The notes: a model not told the origin generated them from the letters alone. Shown: positions 8,627 through 17,428, counted from the stretch's first letter. The stretch is 36,525 nt of DNA from Oscillospiraceae bacterium (GCA_015064255.1 SVSP01000027.1:1-36525), one strand, 5' to 3'. Program-made: numbers and translations.

Positions 8627-8646
8627 TACCGCACAGGGACACTAAT

Positions 8647-9528
8647 ATGAAAAAAAGAGCATTTATATACATAATACTTGCCGGAATTTTTTGGGGGACG
8701 TCGGGAATATTCGCAAATTACCTAACACCCTACGGTTTTACCTCTGTACAGCTTACCGCCATACGAGCTGCGGTATCATTTGTCTGTATGCTGATATACA
8801 GCCTTCTTCTGAACAGAAAAATGTTTAAAGCCAAACCCAAGCATCTTATTCTTTTCGCCGCCAGCGGTATAAGTATTTTCTTAACGGCATCCTGTTATTT
8901 TTCATCTATGCAGGCAACGTCTATCTCAACGGCTGTAATACTTATGTACACGGCACCGATATACGTTATGATATTTTCGGTTTTATTCCTCGGAGAAAAG
9001 CTCTCTCGCCTCAAGCTTGTGTCCGTCGCACTTATGCTTGTTGGATGCTGTCTTGTTTCGGGCGTGATAGGCGGTCTGAAATTCGATGCTTTCGGAATCC
9101 TTATAGGTGCATTTTCAGGAATAGCATACGGTGCTTACAATATTCTTACCAAAATATCTATGAAATGCGGATGCGCTCCCGAATCGACCACGCTTTACAG
9201 TTTCTTATTTATGACACTTTTTGCAAGTATCATATGTGAACCTGTGGAGATAGTTGATCTCATCGCACAAAAAAACGATCTTCTTATTCCTATGACTATC
9301 GGACTCGGAATAGTTACCTGCATACTGCCGTATTTTTTATACACATACGCTATGAAATATCTTCCTGCCGGCACAGCTTCCGCGCTCGGAATTGTCGAGC
9401 CTATGGCGGCAACCTTTTTCAGTATTATCATATTCCGCGAAGCGCTTGACGTATTTTCTTTCCTGGGAATAATACTTATACTTGTTTCGGTATTTATGTT
9501 AAGTAAGGCCGACGGTCCGGAAAATTAA
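8647..9528 (+). CDS. EamA/DMT family transporter
   Basis: A 293-residue integral membrane protein with about ten hydrophobic helices arranged as two EamA repeats (roughly residues 5-140 and 150-288). The first repeat opens with FIYIILAGIFWGTSGIFANYL, and each repeat ends in a short basic or acidic tail. DMT carriers export or import amino acids, metabolites or drugs; the substrate cannot be told from sequence. AGGGA at 8635-8639 precedes the ATG. It is collinear with its neighbours and may be cotranscribed. Confidence 0.92.
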   Translation: MKKRAFIYIILAGIFWGTSGIFANYLTPYGFTSVQLTAIRAAVSFVCMLIYSLLLNRKMFKAKPKHLILFAASGISIFLTASCYFSSMQATSISTAVILMYTAPIYVMIFSVLFLGEKLSRLKLVSVALMLVGCCLVSGVIGGLKFDAFGILIGAFSGIAYGAYNILTKISMKCGCAPESTTLYSFLFMTLFASIICEPVEIVDLIAQKNDLLIPMTIGLGIVTCILPYFLYTYAMKYLPAGTASALGIVEPMAATFFSIIIFREALDVFSFLGIILILVSVFMLSKADGPEN

Positions 9529-9573
9529 AATTTTATATACATTACTGCTATACAGCTTATGAAAGGTCATATT

Positions 9574-9978
9574 ATGCAAATCTCCTGCGGTACAGTTTTA
9601 CATACGAAAATAAACGACGTTATACACTACGTTCTTATACGTGCCGACGATGGCTATTGCGGATTCCCCAAGGGTCATATGGAAAGCGGTGAAAGCGAAA
9701 GAGAAACCGCGCTTCGTGAGACCTGGGAAGAAACGTCCATACGAGCCGAAATAATCGACGGGTTTTGCGATAAAGAAGAATACCTTATAAAAAACGAAAC
9801 AAGAAAACGAGTAATTTATTTTATCGCAACTTACTTTAGACAAACTCCTATGCACAACCCCGGATTCGAGCAACGCGAGCTTTTGGTGCTGCCGTATGAA
9901 AAAGCACACAAGGCTCTGACATTTAAAAGTGCAAAGGACATTCTGACTCGGGCTAACGATTTTTTGAACAATATTTGA
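9574..9978 (+). CDS. Nudix hydrolase, Ap4A-hydrolase-like
   Basis: A 134-residue Nudix protein. The Nudix box spans about residues 34-56 (GHMESGESERETALRETWEE), fitting G-x5-E-x7-RE-x2-EE, with Ser in place of the usual Gly near the end. The N-terminal SCGTVLH, the GFPKGHME segment and RKRVIYFIATYF resemble bis(5'-nucleosyl)-tetraphosphatases, so hydrolysis of Ap4A-type dinucleotides is likely but not proven. I start it at ATG 9574 because AAAGG at 9562-9566 is seven bases upstream. A second in-frame ATG at 9559 lies before that site and would add five residues. Confidence 0.88.
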   Translation: MQISCGTVLHTKINDVIHYVLIRADDGYCGFPKGHMESGESERETALRETWEETSIRAEIIDGFCDKEEYLIKNETRKRVIYFIATYFRQTPMHNPGFEQRELLVLPYEKAHKALTFKSAKDILTRANDFLNNI

Positions 9979-10011
9979 AACAGACAAATAAATTCCAAGG
10001 AGAAACCAAAA

Positions 10012-11922
10012 ATGAACGTATTCAAAAACAGCAAATGGATCTGGATATCCGACGAAGACAAAATTGACGAATACGCCGATTTTTGCGACAAAATATCGTA
10101 TAGCGGCGGAAATACCGTTATGAACATATCGTGCGATTCCGATTATACGCTTTATATAAACGGCACTTTTGTTGCTTCAAATCAGTACGGTGACTTTGAG
10201 CATTACAAGATCTACGACCTGCTCGACATAACGCCTTTTCTCACCATCGGTGAAAACGAAATAAAGATACTCGTGCATCACAGCGGTTACCCCACCTCAC
10301 GTTACCGTCCCGCAAAGGCAGGACTTATTTACGAGATCGTCTGCGAGGACAAGATAATTTCTTACAGCAACGAAAGAATCCTTTCAAGAAAAAATCCCGC
10401 CTACGTAAGCGGAAATAAGGTTCTTGTAAGCTCACAGCTCGGATTTACGTTTGCTTACGATGCTACGAAAGAAACCGACGAAGGTTATGCAGGCTCCGTT
10501 GCCGTCAACAAAAACTGCATTTTCTATCCGAGACCGATAAAAAAGAGTGTTTTAAAAGAAAAAAAGCCGATGACTTCCTTAAAAACCATCGATGACTGTC
10601 ACTATCTTATTGATCTCGGCAGCGAAGTTGTCGGTGTGCCTACACTTGACGTTATTTCCGATACCGAGCAGAAGATCACGATAGCTTACGGCGAGCATAT
10701 CGTTGACGGCGGTGTACGTATGAAGCTCGGAGGACGAAATTTCTACTACGAGTACACAGCCAAATGCGGTCAGAATGTTTTCACCGACTATATGCTCCGC
10801 CTCGGTTGCCGATACCTTGAAATTTTTACGGAAGCTCCTATAAAAATAAACTATATCGGCGTACTTCCGCAGGTCTATGAAACCGTAACTCGCCCCTGCG
10901 AATTTGAAAGCGAGCTTGACCGACGAATATACGATATTTGTATCAATACGCTGAATCTCTGTATGATGGAGCACTACGTTGACTGTCCTTGGCGTGAGCA
11001 AGCGCTTTATGCCTGCGATTCGCGCAATCAGATGCTCTGCGGTTACTATGCCTTCGAAGGTAAAAATGCCGAATATGCGCGTTCAAATCTCGCGCTGATA
11101 GGTGAAGACCGCCGCGATGACGATCTGCTTTCAATATGCTATCCTTGCGGAAGAGGACTTGCCATTCCTTCCTTCTCGCTTTATTATCTCATTGAGATGA
11201 AAGAATATCTTGAATACACGGGCGACGTTACTCTTGCAAGGAAGCTTATCCCGAAGCTTAACGCTATCTGCCGTGAATTCATAAAAAACAGTCAAAACGG
11301 CATTATACAGAAGTTTTACGACAAAGAAATGTGGAATTTCTACGACTGGTCGCCATATTCATCGGGAACTCTCGGTGCCGCCGAGGACGCTCCGCCCGAT
11401 ATTGCCATAAACGCACTTTTCATAGTTGCGCTTGACTGTCTTGAATTTATGTGCAACGCAGCAGACGAAAAATTCATTTTCACGGGTATCGCCGATAATA
11501 TCCGCACCTGCATACGAAAAGAATTCCTTACCGACGACAACCTTTTCACTATGCACAAGGGTAATAAAGAATACACCGTCCTCGCGCACTCGCTTGTTCT
11601 TCTTGCAAACGTCGCAACCGGCGATGAAAAAGAGTTTATATGTGACAAGATAATCAGCGGCGAGCTTATAGACTGCTCACTCAGTATGAAGCTTCTTGAA
11701 TACGAAGCACTTCTTGGTGTAAATACCGAAAAATATCGCGATTTTGTTCTTGACGAGATACGCACGAATTATAAAAAGATGCTCGACTTTGGTTCAAGCA
11801 CCGTATGGGAAACGATAAAAGGCGAAAGCGATTTTTCAAACGCAGGAAGCCTTTGCCACGGTTGGAGCGCAGTACCCGTGTATATCTTCCACAAGCTCGG
11901 TATTGCAAAGTACTCGGAATAA
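10012..11922 (+). CDS. GH78 family protein, predicted cytoplasmic alpha-L-rhamnosidase
   Basis: A 636-residue protein with an N-terminal beta-sandwich region (SDYTLYINGTFVA-like, about 35-125), a second beta domain and an (alpha/alpha)6 barrel. The GH78 active-site segment is DCPWREQALYACDSR: D324, E329 and D336 sit at the spacing of the conserved acid and binding residues of the family. E600 in TVWETIKGESDF fits the catalytic base region, followed by SLCHGWSAVPVY. There is no signal peptide, so it should act inside the cell on imported rhamnosides or related sugars. Shorter than many GH78 enzymes (800-1000). AAGGAG lies upstream of the ATG. It is followed by the PHP and SASA genes with 17 and 18 base gaps, suggesting a common catabolic role. 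Substrate could differ from rhamnose. Confidence 0.85.
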   Translation: MNVFKNSKWIWISDEDKIDEYADFCDKISYSGGNTVMNISCDSDYTLYINGTFVASNQYGDFEHYKIYDLLDITPFLTIGENEIKILVHHSGYPTSRYRPAKAGLIYEIVCEDKIISYSNERILSRKNPAYVSGNKVLVSSQLGFTFAYDATKETDEGYAGSVAVNKNCIFYPRPIKKSVLKEKKPMTSLKTIDDCHYLIDLGSEVVGVPTLDVISDTEQKITIAYGEHIVDGGVRMKLGGRNFYYEYTAKCGQNVFTDYMLRLGCRYLEIFTEAPIKINYIGVLPQVYETVTRPCEFESELDRRIYDICINTLNLCMMEHYVDCPWREQALYACDSRNQMLCGYYAFEGKNAEYARSNLALIGEDRRDDDLLSICYPCGRGLAIPSFSLYYLIEMKEYLEYTGDVTLARKLIPKLNAICREFIKNSQNGIIQKFYDKEMWNFYDWSPYSSGTLGAAEDAPPDIAINALFIVALDCLEFMCNAADEKFIFTGIADNIRTCIRKEFLTDDNLFTMHKGNKEYTVLAHSLVLLANVATGDEKEFICDKIISGELIDCSLSMKLLEYEALLGVNTEKYRDFVLDEIRTNYKKMLDFGSSTVWETIKGESDFSNAGSLCHGWSAVPVYIFHKLGIAKYSE

Positions 11923-11939
11923 TTCAAAGGAGAAAAACT

Positions 11940-12743
11940 ATGAGATTTACATTTGACCACGACTATCACATTCATTCACAGCTTTCACTTTGCTCAAACC
12001 ACCCTGAGCAAACGACCGAAAACATTCTCAAATATGCCGAGAATGCAGGACTTACCGAAATATGCCTCACCGATCATTACTGGGACTCACGTGTGCCCGG
12101 TGCATCCGATTGGTATGCAAAGCAAGATTATGCTCACATAAGCAAGGCTTTGCCTCTTCCCAAATCCGATAAAGTCAAATTCTATTTCGGTTGCGAGACC
12201 GATATGGATAAATTTATGACAGTAGGTCTTTCAGACGAGGATTATGCCAATTTTGATTTCGTTATAATACCTACGACACATATGCATATGACGAATTTTA
12301 CCATCACCGAAGAGGACGGACGCACCGCAGAGGGTCGTGCGCGTCTTTGGGTGGAGCGTCTTGAGAGCTTACTTAACAAGCCACTCCCCTTCGGCAAGAT
12401 AGGTATTGCACACCTCGCCTGCGGACTTATAGCACCAAAATCGCGTGAGACCTTCCTTAACGTTCTGAACCTTATTCCCGAAGAAGATATGGTACGTCTT
12501 TTCACCAAAGCGGCTTCTCTCGGTGTTGGTATCGAGCTTAACAGCAGCGATATGAATTTTGCCGACAGCGAAGCGGACACCGTTCTCCGTATGTTCAAAA
12601 TCGCAAAGAGCTGCGGATGCAAATTTTATCTCGGAAGTGACATTCACACTCCCGCAAAGATCGAAAAGCTTACATTTATCTTCAACCGTGCGATAGATCT
12701 GCTCGGTCTTGAAGAATCCGACAAATTCAGATTTCACAAGTAA
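11940..12743 (+). CDS. PHP domain phosphoesterase
   Basis: A 267-residue polymerase-and-histidinol-phosphatase (PHP) domain protein. Metal ligands expected of the trinuclear site are visible: H10 and H12 (DYHIHS), the LTDHY histidine, the glutamate in FGCETD, THMHM, AHLACG and the C-terminal GSDIH. Family members hydrolyse phosphomonoesters or phosphodiesters such as histidinol phosphate or sugar phosphates. No histidine biosynthesis gene is nearby, so a sugar-phosphate or signalling substrate is as likely. The start is ATG 11940, with AAGGAG at 11927-11932. It lies between the GH78 and SASA genes. Confidence 0.88.
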   Translation: MRFTFDHDYHIHSQLSLCSNHPEQTTENILKYAENAGLTEICLTDHYWDSRVPGASDWYAKQDYAHISKALPLPKSDKVKFYFGCETDMDKFMTVGLSDEDYANFDFVIIPTTHMHMTNFTITEEDGRTAEGRARLWVERLESLLNKPLPFGKIGIAHLACGLIAPKSRETFLNVLNLIPEEDMVRLFTKAASLGVGIELNSSDMNFADSEADTVLRMFKIAKSCGCKFYLGSDIHTPAKIEKLTFIFNRAIDLLGLEESDKFRFHK

Positions 12744-12761
12744 GACACGGAGGTTTAAACC

Positions 12762-13493
12762 ATGCAAGACGGACTTAAAAACGTATCTTCAAACATAAAT
12801 TCTTTCCTTATGATAGGTCAGTCAAATATGGCGGGCAGAGGTCATTTTGACGAGGTCGAGCCTATAAAAAACAAGCTCTGCCATATGCTCCGTATGGGAC
12901 GCTGGCAGGCTATGAGCGAGCCGATAAATCCCGATAGAGTTATATTTAATCCATCGTGGCACAGCGGTATCAGCCTCGGTGCAAGCTTTGCGGATGATTT
13001 TGCGAAGTACACAGGCTGTCCCGTCGGTATGATTCCCTGTGCCGACGGCGGAACATCTATCGATCAGTGGATGCCGGGCGAGATACTTTACGATCACGCC
13101 GTTATGATGACAAAACTCGCTATGCGTTCTTCAAATTTCTCGGGAATACTTTGGCATCAGGGTGAATCAGACTGCGCGGAAGCCAAACGTATTCTCTACA
13201 AAGAAAAGTTTATCACTATGATAACTGCTATGCGCCGTGACCTTGGTAACGAAAACATTCCGGTCATTATCGGAGAGCTCGGCACGAACGTGATCGGTTA
13301 TAAGGAAGATGAGGATCCCGTAAAAATGAACGCCGTTTTTTACGAAATCGCAAAAACTATTCCTATGTGCGCTGTCGTTTCCTCGGAGGGCTTCACACTC
13401 AATTCCGACGGCATACATTTCGATTCAAAATCGCTCCGAATTTTCGGAAGCAGATATTTTGAAGCTTATCGCAAGCTTGTCAGCGAAAACTGA
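12762..13493 (+). CDS. Sialate O-acetylesterase-type SGNH hydrolase (SASA domain, CE6-like)
   Basis: A 243-residue carbohydrate esterase. The GQSNMAGRG block contains the nucleophile S21; GGTSIDQW, LWHQGESD and D216-G-I-H219 complete the SGNH-type catalytic set. Such enzymes remove O-acetyl groups from sialic acid or plant polysaccharide fragments. There is no signal peptide, so it acts in the cytoplasm, in line with the upstream GH78 enzyme. GGAGG at 12749-12753 precedes the ATG by eight bases. Its stop is two bases from the stop of the convergent small gene, with no terminator between them. Confidence 0.9.
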   Translation: MQDGLKNVSSNINSFLMIGQSNMAGRGHFDEVEPIKNKLCHMLRMGRWQAMSEPINPDRVIFNPSWHSGISLGASFADDFAKYTGCPVGMIPCADGGTSIDQWMPGEILYDHAVMMTKLAMRSSNFSGILWHQGESDCAEAKRILYKEKFITMITAMRRDLGNENIPVIIGELGTNVIGYKEDEDPVKMNAVFYEIAKTIPMCAVVSSEGFTLNSDGIHFDSKSLRIFGSRYFEAYRKLVSEN

Positions 13494-13495
13494 AA

Positions 13496-13765
13496 TCACA
13501 GCGGAAGCATATCATAAACTATATCACAAATATGACACGGCTCAACCTCTTCGGATGCGATGAGGTAGAGAAAATTTTCAGCACGCTTACGGTCTCGGCA
13601 AATATCTTCGGCAATCGCAGACTCTCCTGAAGCATCGCCGACAAACTCCGCAGATATCGAAAATATTTCTTCTCCAAGGTCGTTATGACTTACAAACAGC
13701 AAGTATTTTATACTTTTGTGAGATGATAATTGTTTTATAAGTTCTACAAATATATGATTTTTCAT
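13496..13765 (-). CDS. Small protein, possibly DUF6514-like
   Basis: A protein of 89 residues. The C-terminal part (AIAEDICRDRKRAENFLYLI, then CHICDIVYDML) resembles the small DUF6514 family of Clostridia, whose function is unknown; this match is from pattern memory and is tentative. No signal peptide. I start it at ATG 13765; an in-frame TTG at 13786 is possible but the family-like part does not need it. The binding site (GGGAAG) is weak. It converges on the SASA gene with a two-base gap. Confidence 0.6.
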   Translation of the reverse strand: MKNHIFVELIKQLSSHKSIKYLLFVSHNDLGEEIFSISAEFVGDASGESAIAEDICRDRKRAENFLYLIASEEVEPCHICDIVYDMLPL

Positions 13766-13883
13766 ACTTTCTTCCCAAAAGCACAATATATTGTACCTTT
13801 TCTCTTTCTGTACGCGTTTATAATACCATATTTTGATAATTAATCATACTACCGCACAAATATGTTTTTCGACATCTTTCTGC

Positions 13884-13921
13884 TCTGATAAGTCAAAAAA
13901 CGCCATTTTTGACTTATCAGA
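13884..13921. repeat. Perfect 16-bp inverted repeat
   Basis: TCTGATAAGTCAAAAA and its exact complement TTTTTGACTTATCAGA flank a six-base loop. The AT-rich pairs lie next to the loop and no proper U-run follows, so it is not a standard terminator, though it could stop read-through from the genes on its left. It lies 44 bases upstream of the -35 box of the chromate transporter promoter. Confidence 0.8.
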
Positions 13922-13964
13922 ACATTTTTGTTGTGAATTTTATCAATTAATGCGATGTGTTATA

Positions 13965-13993
13965 TTGAAATAAAATGAAAAAACATGTATAAT
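13965..13993 (+). promoter_or_regulatory. Sigma-A type promoter of the chromate transporter genes
   Basis: TTGAAA at 13965-13970 and TATAAT at 13988-13993 are separated by 17 bases, with an extended -10 TG. Transcription would start near 14000, about 58 bases before the first gene. Confidence 0.85.
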
Positions 13994-14057
13994 ATACTAC
14001 GTACAAAACATCAGCATCAATAAATTTATTACCACAATTTCAAAAAGGAGTATCCAA

Positions 14058-14681
14058 ATGAAAGAAAATCAGTCACAAAACTCGGGCAAATTCAAAAATC
14101 TCTTTCCTCTTGCCTGGGTATTCTTCAAAATCGGACTTCTTACGTTCGGCGGCGGTTACGCTATGATACCGATAATTCAGTCCGAAGTGTCCGAAAAACG
14201 CAAATGGATAAGCGAAGAAGAGCTTATGCACGTCGTTACTATTGCAGAGTCCACCCCCGGACCTATCGCTATTAACGCGGCAACCTACGTAGGATATAAT
14301 ATCTGCGGATTTTTCGGTTCTCTTGCCGCAACCGTATCTGTCGTGCTTGCTCCCTTTACCATCATATACCTCATTTCGCTCTTCCTCGAGCAGTTTATGA
14401 AGTTTACCGTGGTCGCAAACGCATTCAAGGGAATTCAGATAGCCGTTGCTTTTCTCATTCTTTCTGCGGGCATAAAGTTCATAAAGAAGCTGAAAAAACA
14501 GGCTTTCCCTATTATAACGGTTGCTCTTACAATTACCGTTATGCTTTTACTCGACATTTTCGCACTTTCATTCTCATCGGTATATCTTATACTTATGGGT
14601 GCATTCGCAGGACTTATGCTTACCGTAGTCGCGCGTATGCAACACAAGAATAAAACAGACAAGGAGGACGAAAGCAAATGA
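14058..14681 (+). CDS. Chromate transporter family protein, first half-size subunit
   Basis: A 207-residue half-size ChrA protein with about six hydrophobic segments. LTFGGGYAMIPIIQ near residue 30 and AESTPGPIAINAATYVGY near residue 75 are the repeat signatures of the CHR family. Full-length ChrA carries two such halves; here the halves are separate genes, as is usual in Firmicutes, and probably form a heterodimer. The family exports chromate, but the physiological substrate in anaerobes is unclear. AAAGGAG at 14044-14050 precedes the ATG. The stop overlaps the next start (ATGA). Confidence 0.9.
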   Translation: MKENQSQNSGKFKNLFPLAWVFFKIGLLTFGGGYAMIPIIQSEVSEKRKWISEEELMHVVTIAESTPGPIAINAATYVGYNICGFFGSLAATVSVVLAPFTIIYLISLFLEQFMKFTVVANAFKGIQIAVAFLILSAGIKFIKKLKKQAFPIITVALTITVMLLLDIFALSFSSVYLILMGAFAGLMLTVVARMQHKNKTDKEDESK

Positions 14682-15283
14682 TCTATCTTGAACTCTTCCT
14701 TACATTCTTCAAAATCGGTATAGTTTCCTTCGGCGGCGGATATGCTATGCTTGCCCTTATGCGTGACGAAATAATGGCTCGCGGCTGGCTCGGTGACGAG
14801 ATGATAAAGAATTTCATCGGTATATCCGAATCGACGCCCGGTCCGATTTCGGTCAATATGGCAACCTTTGTCGGAAGCTCACAGGCAGGATTTTTAGGCT
14901 CTGTTTGTGCTACCCTCGGTCTTGTTCTCCCCTCGTTTATAATTATTCTCATAATTGCATCGCTTCTTAAGTCGCTTATGAAGAACGTTTACGTAAACGG
15001 TGCACTTGGCGGCGCACAGCCCGTAGCCGTCGGTCTTATTGCGGCAACAGGTATAAGCTTTATGATCTCCATAGTTTTCCCGAATTTCGGAAACGCAAAC
15101 ATTCTCGAAGCTCTGAAAAACGTCGAAACCGATATAGAAACCTACGTTATAGCGACTCTTATCTTTACTTTTATGCTCATATTCAAGAAAATAAAGAAAA
15201 AACAGCCCTCGCCCGTACTTCTCATTCTTGTTGCGGCTCTTCTCGGTACTATTATCTGCCCTCTTGCCGCGCTTATAAAATAA
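14678..15283 (+). CDS. Chromate transporter family protein, second half-size subunit
   Basis: A 201-residue partner of the preceding protein. It repeats the family pattern: VSFGGGYAMLALM near residue 16 and SESTPGPISVNMATFVG near residue 50, with six or so membrane segments and a basic loop (FKKIKKKQ) before the last helix. The ATGA overlap implies coupled translation and equal amounts of both halves. GGAGG lies inside the end of the first gene. The next gene starts six bases after its stop. Confidence 0.9.
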   Translation: MIYLELFLTFFKIGIVSFGGGYAMLALMRDEIMARGWLGDEMIKNFIGISESTPGPISVNMATFVGSSQAGFLGSVCATLGLVLPSFIIILIIASLLKSLMKNVYVNGALGGAQPVAVGLIAATGISFMISIVFPNFGNANILEALKNVETDIETYVIATLIFTFMLIFKKIKKKQPSPVLLILVAALLGTIICPLAALIK

Positions 15284-15289
15284 TTTATT

Positions 15290-16063
15290 ATGAAAGATAC
15301 TGTGTACGAGTTTGCCATTCCCGGTGACCACGAAAGATTCATACAAGCCTGCGAGCTTGCACGAAACAGCGCACATAACGACGAGCTTCCAAGCGAGATC
15401 GGTAGGCTTTCAGAGCGCAGACTCCATTCCGTACTGAAATTTTATTACGAAAGTGACCAAAATCTGCACGAAATAAAGGTCGGACGATTTTTTGCGGACA
15501 TTGTCACAGGCAAGCAGATAATAGAAATTCAGACGGGCGACCTCGGACGGCTCGGCAAAAAATTGAACGTTTTCCTAAAGGATCACAACGTAACGGTCGT
15601 GCATCCTATGGCGAAAAATTCTGTTATAACGCGCATTGATCCCGAAACCGGAGAAGCGATCAGCCGCAGAAAAAGTCCCGTACACGCCGATATTTACAGC
15701 GCTGTGCCACAGCTTTACCGCATCAGGCCATATCTGTCGAGTCCAAATCTCGCGATCCGACTTGTCTTTCTGTCTATGGAGGAATACAGAACGCCAAACT
15801 GCAGTAAGCGCGGAAGTCACAAAGGGTCAGTACGTCTTGAACGCTTTCCCGAAGAGCTTCACTACGAAATAGACCTTTCCGTACCCGAAGATTACCGAAT
15901 TTTTCTCCCGAAAGAGCTTCCCGAAGCGTTTACGTCGGCTGATCTGAAAAAGCTCACGGGCTGCAGGAATTCATCCGTACTTCTTTCTGTATTAAACACC
16001 GTCGGCACGGTCGAAAGAATCGGCAAACGCGGAAATGCTTATATTTACAAGATGAAGGCTTAG
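15290..16063 (+). CDS. Predicted PD-(D/E)XK-like protein with C-terminal winged helix
   Basis: I do not recognise a named family for this 257-residue protein. The N-terminal half has the pattern of a PD-(D/E)XK nuclease core: E42 in a helix (RLSERRLHSVLKFYY), D70 on a strand (RFFADIV) and E79-I-Q81 on the next strand (IIEIQTGDLGRL), with Gln in place of Lys as in CoiA-like nucleases. About residues 215-257 (FTSADLKKLTGCRNSSVLLS and a basic strand pair) look like a winged helix for nucleic acid binding. No signal peptide or membrane helix. It begins six bases after the chromate transporter gene without a clear ribosome binding site, so it may depend on coupling. A bidirectional terminator follows. 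The nuclease assignment is inference from motifs. Confidence 0.75.
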   Translation: MKDTVYEFAIPGDHERFIQACELARNSAHNDELPSEIGRLSERRLHSVLKFYYESDQNLHEIKVGRFFADIVTGKQIIEIQTGDLGRLGKKLNVFLKDHNVTVVHPMAKNSVITRIDPETGEAISRRKSPVHADIYSAVPQLYRIRPYLSSPNLAIRLVFLSMEEYRTPNCSKRGSHKGSVRLERFPEELHYEIDLSVPEDYRIFLPKELPEAFTSADLKKLTGCRNSSVLLSVLNTVGTVERIGKRGNAYIYKMKA

Positions 16064-16099
16064 GTTTAACTTTGAAGAGGAAACTTTTCTGAAAATAAT

Positions 16100-16137
16100 A
16101 AAAATCACTTATGAATTTTTGGTCATAAGTGATTTTT
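16100..16137. terminator. Bidirectional terminator
   Basis: AAAAATCACTTATGA and TCATAAGTGATTTTT form a perfect 15-bp stem with an eight-base loop. T-runs follow on the plus strand, and the reverse strand likewise ends in U. It lies between the converging winged-helix gene and cca and can serve both. Confidence 0.9.
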
Positions 16138-16139
16138 TT

Positions 16140-17354
16140 CTATATTTTTTTGGCGCACTCAATGAGTGCTTCGCGTTCATTTTCCACTTTTCCCTCAATA
16201 ACGAGATCAAGCAGTTTCTTTAGTATTCGTCCCATTTCAGCAGATTGCGGAATTCCTGCCGCTGCAAGATCTTTTCCGCTTACGTCAAGCGATTTTATCG
16301 ACAGACACGCATCTTCTCTTATGAGCTTCCCAGCATACTCGCGTATCTTTACAAGATTTTCCGTACCCACCCCGCTGTGCACACAAAACGCCTCTCTGAG
16401 AGAAATTATCTTATCCAGATCATCAAAACCGTTTTCAGCGAGAAGATGTGCAACGTCTTTTTCGAAGCGATCCGAGGCGAATTCGGGCATTTCAGCGGAA
16501 GCTGACGCAACAAGCTTTTTGACAAGTCTATGCGTTTCGTTATCCGTTTTAAGTGCGCGGATCATCCCTGCAGCATTATCTGCGCTCATATGCGAGAAAA
16601 GTGCCGCGTATCTTACGGTATGATCCTTCGGACAAAGCGCAAGAACTTCTATGTTTTCTGTAGGAATCTCCCCGAAAAGCTCGCAGACGACCGGATAAAA
16701 CTGCTTTAAAATTTCGGTTGCATTATTTCCGAGAATAAGCTTGGTAAATTCCGAATAAATTCGCTCCACCGATATATTTTTAAGAAGCTTTCTGTTTCTT
16801 ATAACCGATTCTGCCGTTTTTTCTTCGACCTTAAATTCAAGCACCGAAGCAAAGCGCATAGCTCTGAGTATTCGCAGACCGTCTTCGTTGAATCTTGTAT
16901 CGGCATCACCGACACACTTTATAATCTTGCGCGAAATATCCTTTTCACCCTCAAAAAGGTCTATAAGCCCCTCTTCGGGGTTATATGCCATCGCATTTAC
17001 GGTAAAATCCCGTCTTGAAAGGTCCTCCGATATATTTCGTACAAACGTTACGTTTGCCGGATGTCTGTTATCAAGATATTCTCCATCTGTACGGAAAGTC
17101 GTTATTTCTATATTTTCACCCTCATACACTACGGTAACCGTCCCGTGTTTAAGGCCCGTGAGTATTATATCGCAGTCGGGAAAGCTTTCAGAGGTTTCCG
17201 ACGGGAAAGCATCTGTCGTAATATCAAAATCGTGAGGCACTTTACCCATCAGCATATCGCGTACGCATCCGCCTACCGCATATCCGTGATGACCGTGCTC
17301 TTTCAGACGGTCAATTACCGCACATATTCTTTCGGGCAAATTTATTTGATACAT
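16140..17354 (-). CDS. cca: CCA tRNA nucleotidyltransferase
   Basis: A 404-residue class II CCA-adding enzyme, which builds or repairs the tRNA 3' CCA end. The nucleotidyltransferase head has GGCVRD at 28-33 and the metal-binding D42 and D44 in HDFDITTDA. RRDFTVNAMAYNP and the nucleotide-selecting RFNEDGLRILRAMRFAS segment follow. The C-terminal helical part lacks a clear HD phosphohydrolase motif. AAAAAGGAGGGAAA immediately precedes the ATG, and a strong promoter lies 36 bases upstream. It appears to be transcribed alone. Confidence 0.95.
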   Translation of the reverse strand: MYQINLPERICAVIDRLKEHGHHGYAVGGCVRDMLMGKVPHDFDITTDAFPSETSESFPDCDIILTGLKHGTVTVVYEGENIEITTFRTDGEYLDNRHPANVTFVRNISEDLSRRDFTVNAMAYNPEEGLIDLFEGEKDISRKIIKCVGDADTRFNEDGLRILRAMRFASVLEFKVEEKTAESVIRNRKLLKNISVERIYSEFTKLILGNNATEILKQFYPVVCELFGEIPTENIEVLALCPKDHTVRYAALFSHMSADNAAGMIRALKTDNETHRLVKKLVASASAEMPEFASDRFEKDVAHLLAENGFDDLDKIISLREAFCVHSGVGTENLVKIREYAGKLIREDACLSIKSLDVSGKDLAAAGIPQSAEMGRILKKLLDLVIEGKVENEREALIECAKKI

Positions 17355-17389
17355 AGTTTCCCTCCTTTTTAGAAAATTATCTCTACATA

Positions 17390-17418
17390 ATTATACTTTA
17401 TGTAAGTCAGATTGTCAA
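17390..17418 (-). promoter_or_regulatory. Sigma-A type promoter of cca
   Basis: On the reverse strand TTGACA (17418-17413) and TATAAT (17395-17390) are separated by 17 bases. Transcription would start near 17383, about 30 bases before the start codon. Confidence 0.88.
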
Positions 17419-17428
17419 GTGAAAAGAT

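Noticed and set aside
10981-11025. Apparent loss of GH78 catalytic residues in DCPWREQALYACDSR
   Set aside because: When aligned by spacing, the Asp, Glu (+5) and Asp (+12) are all present, so the active site looks intact.
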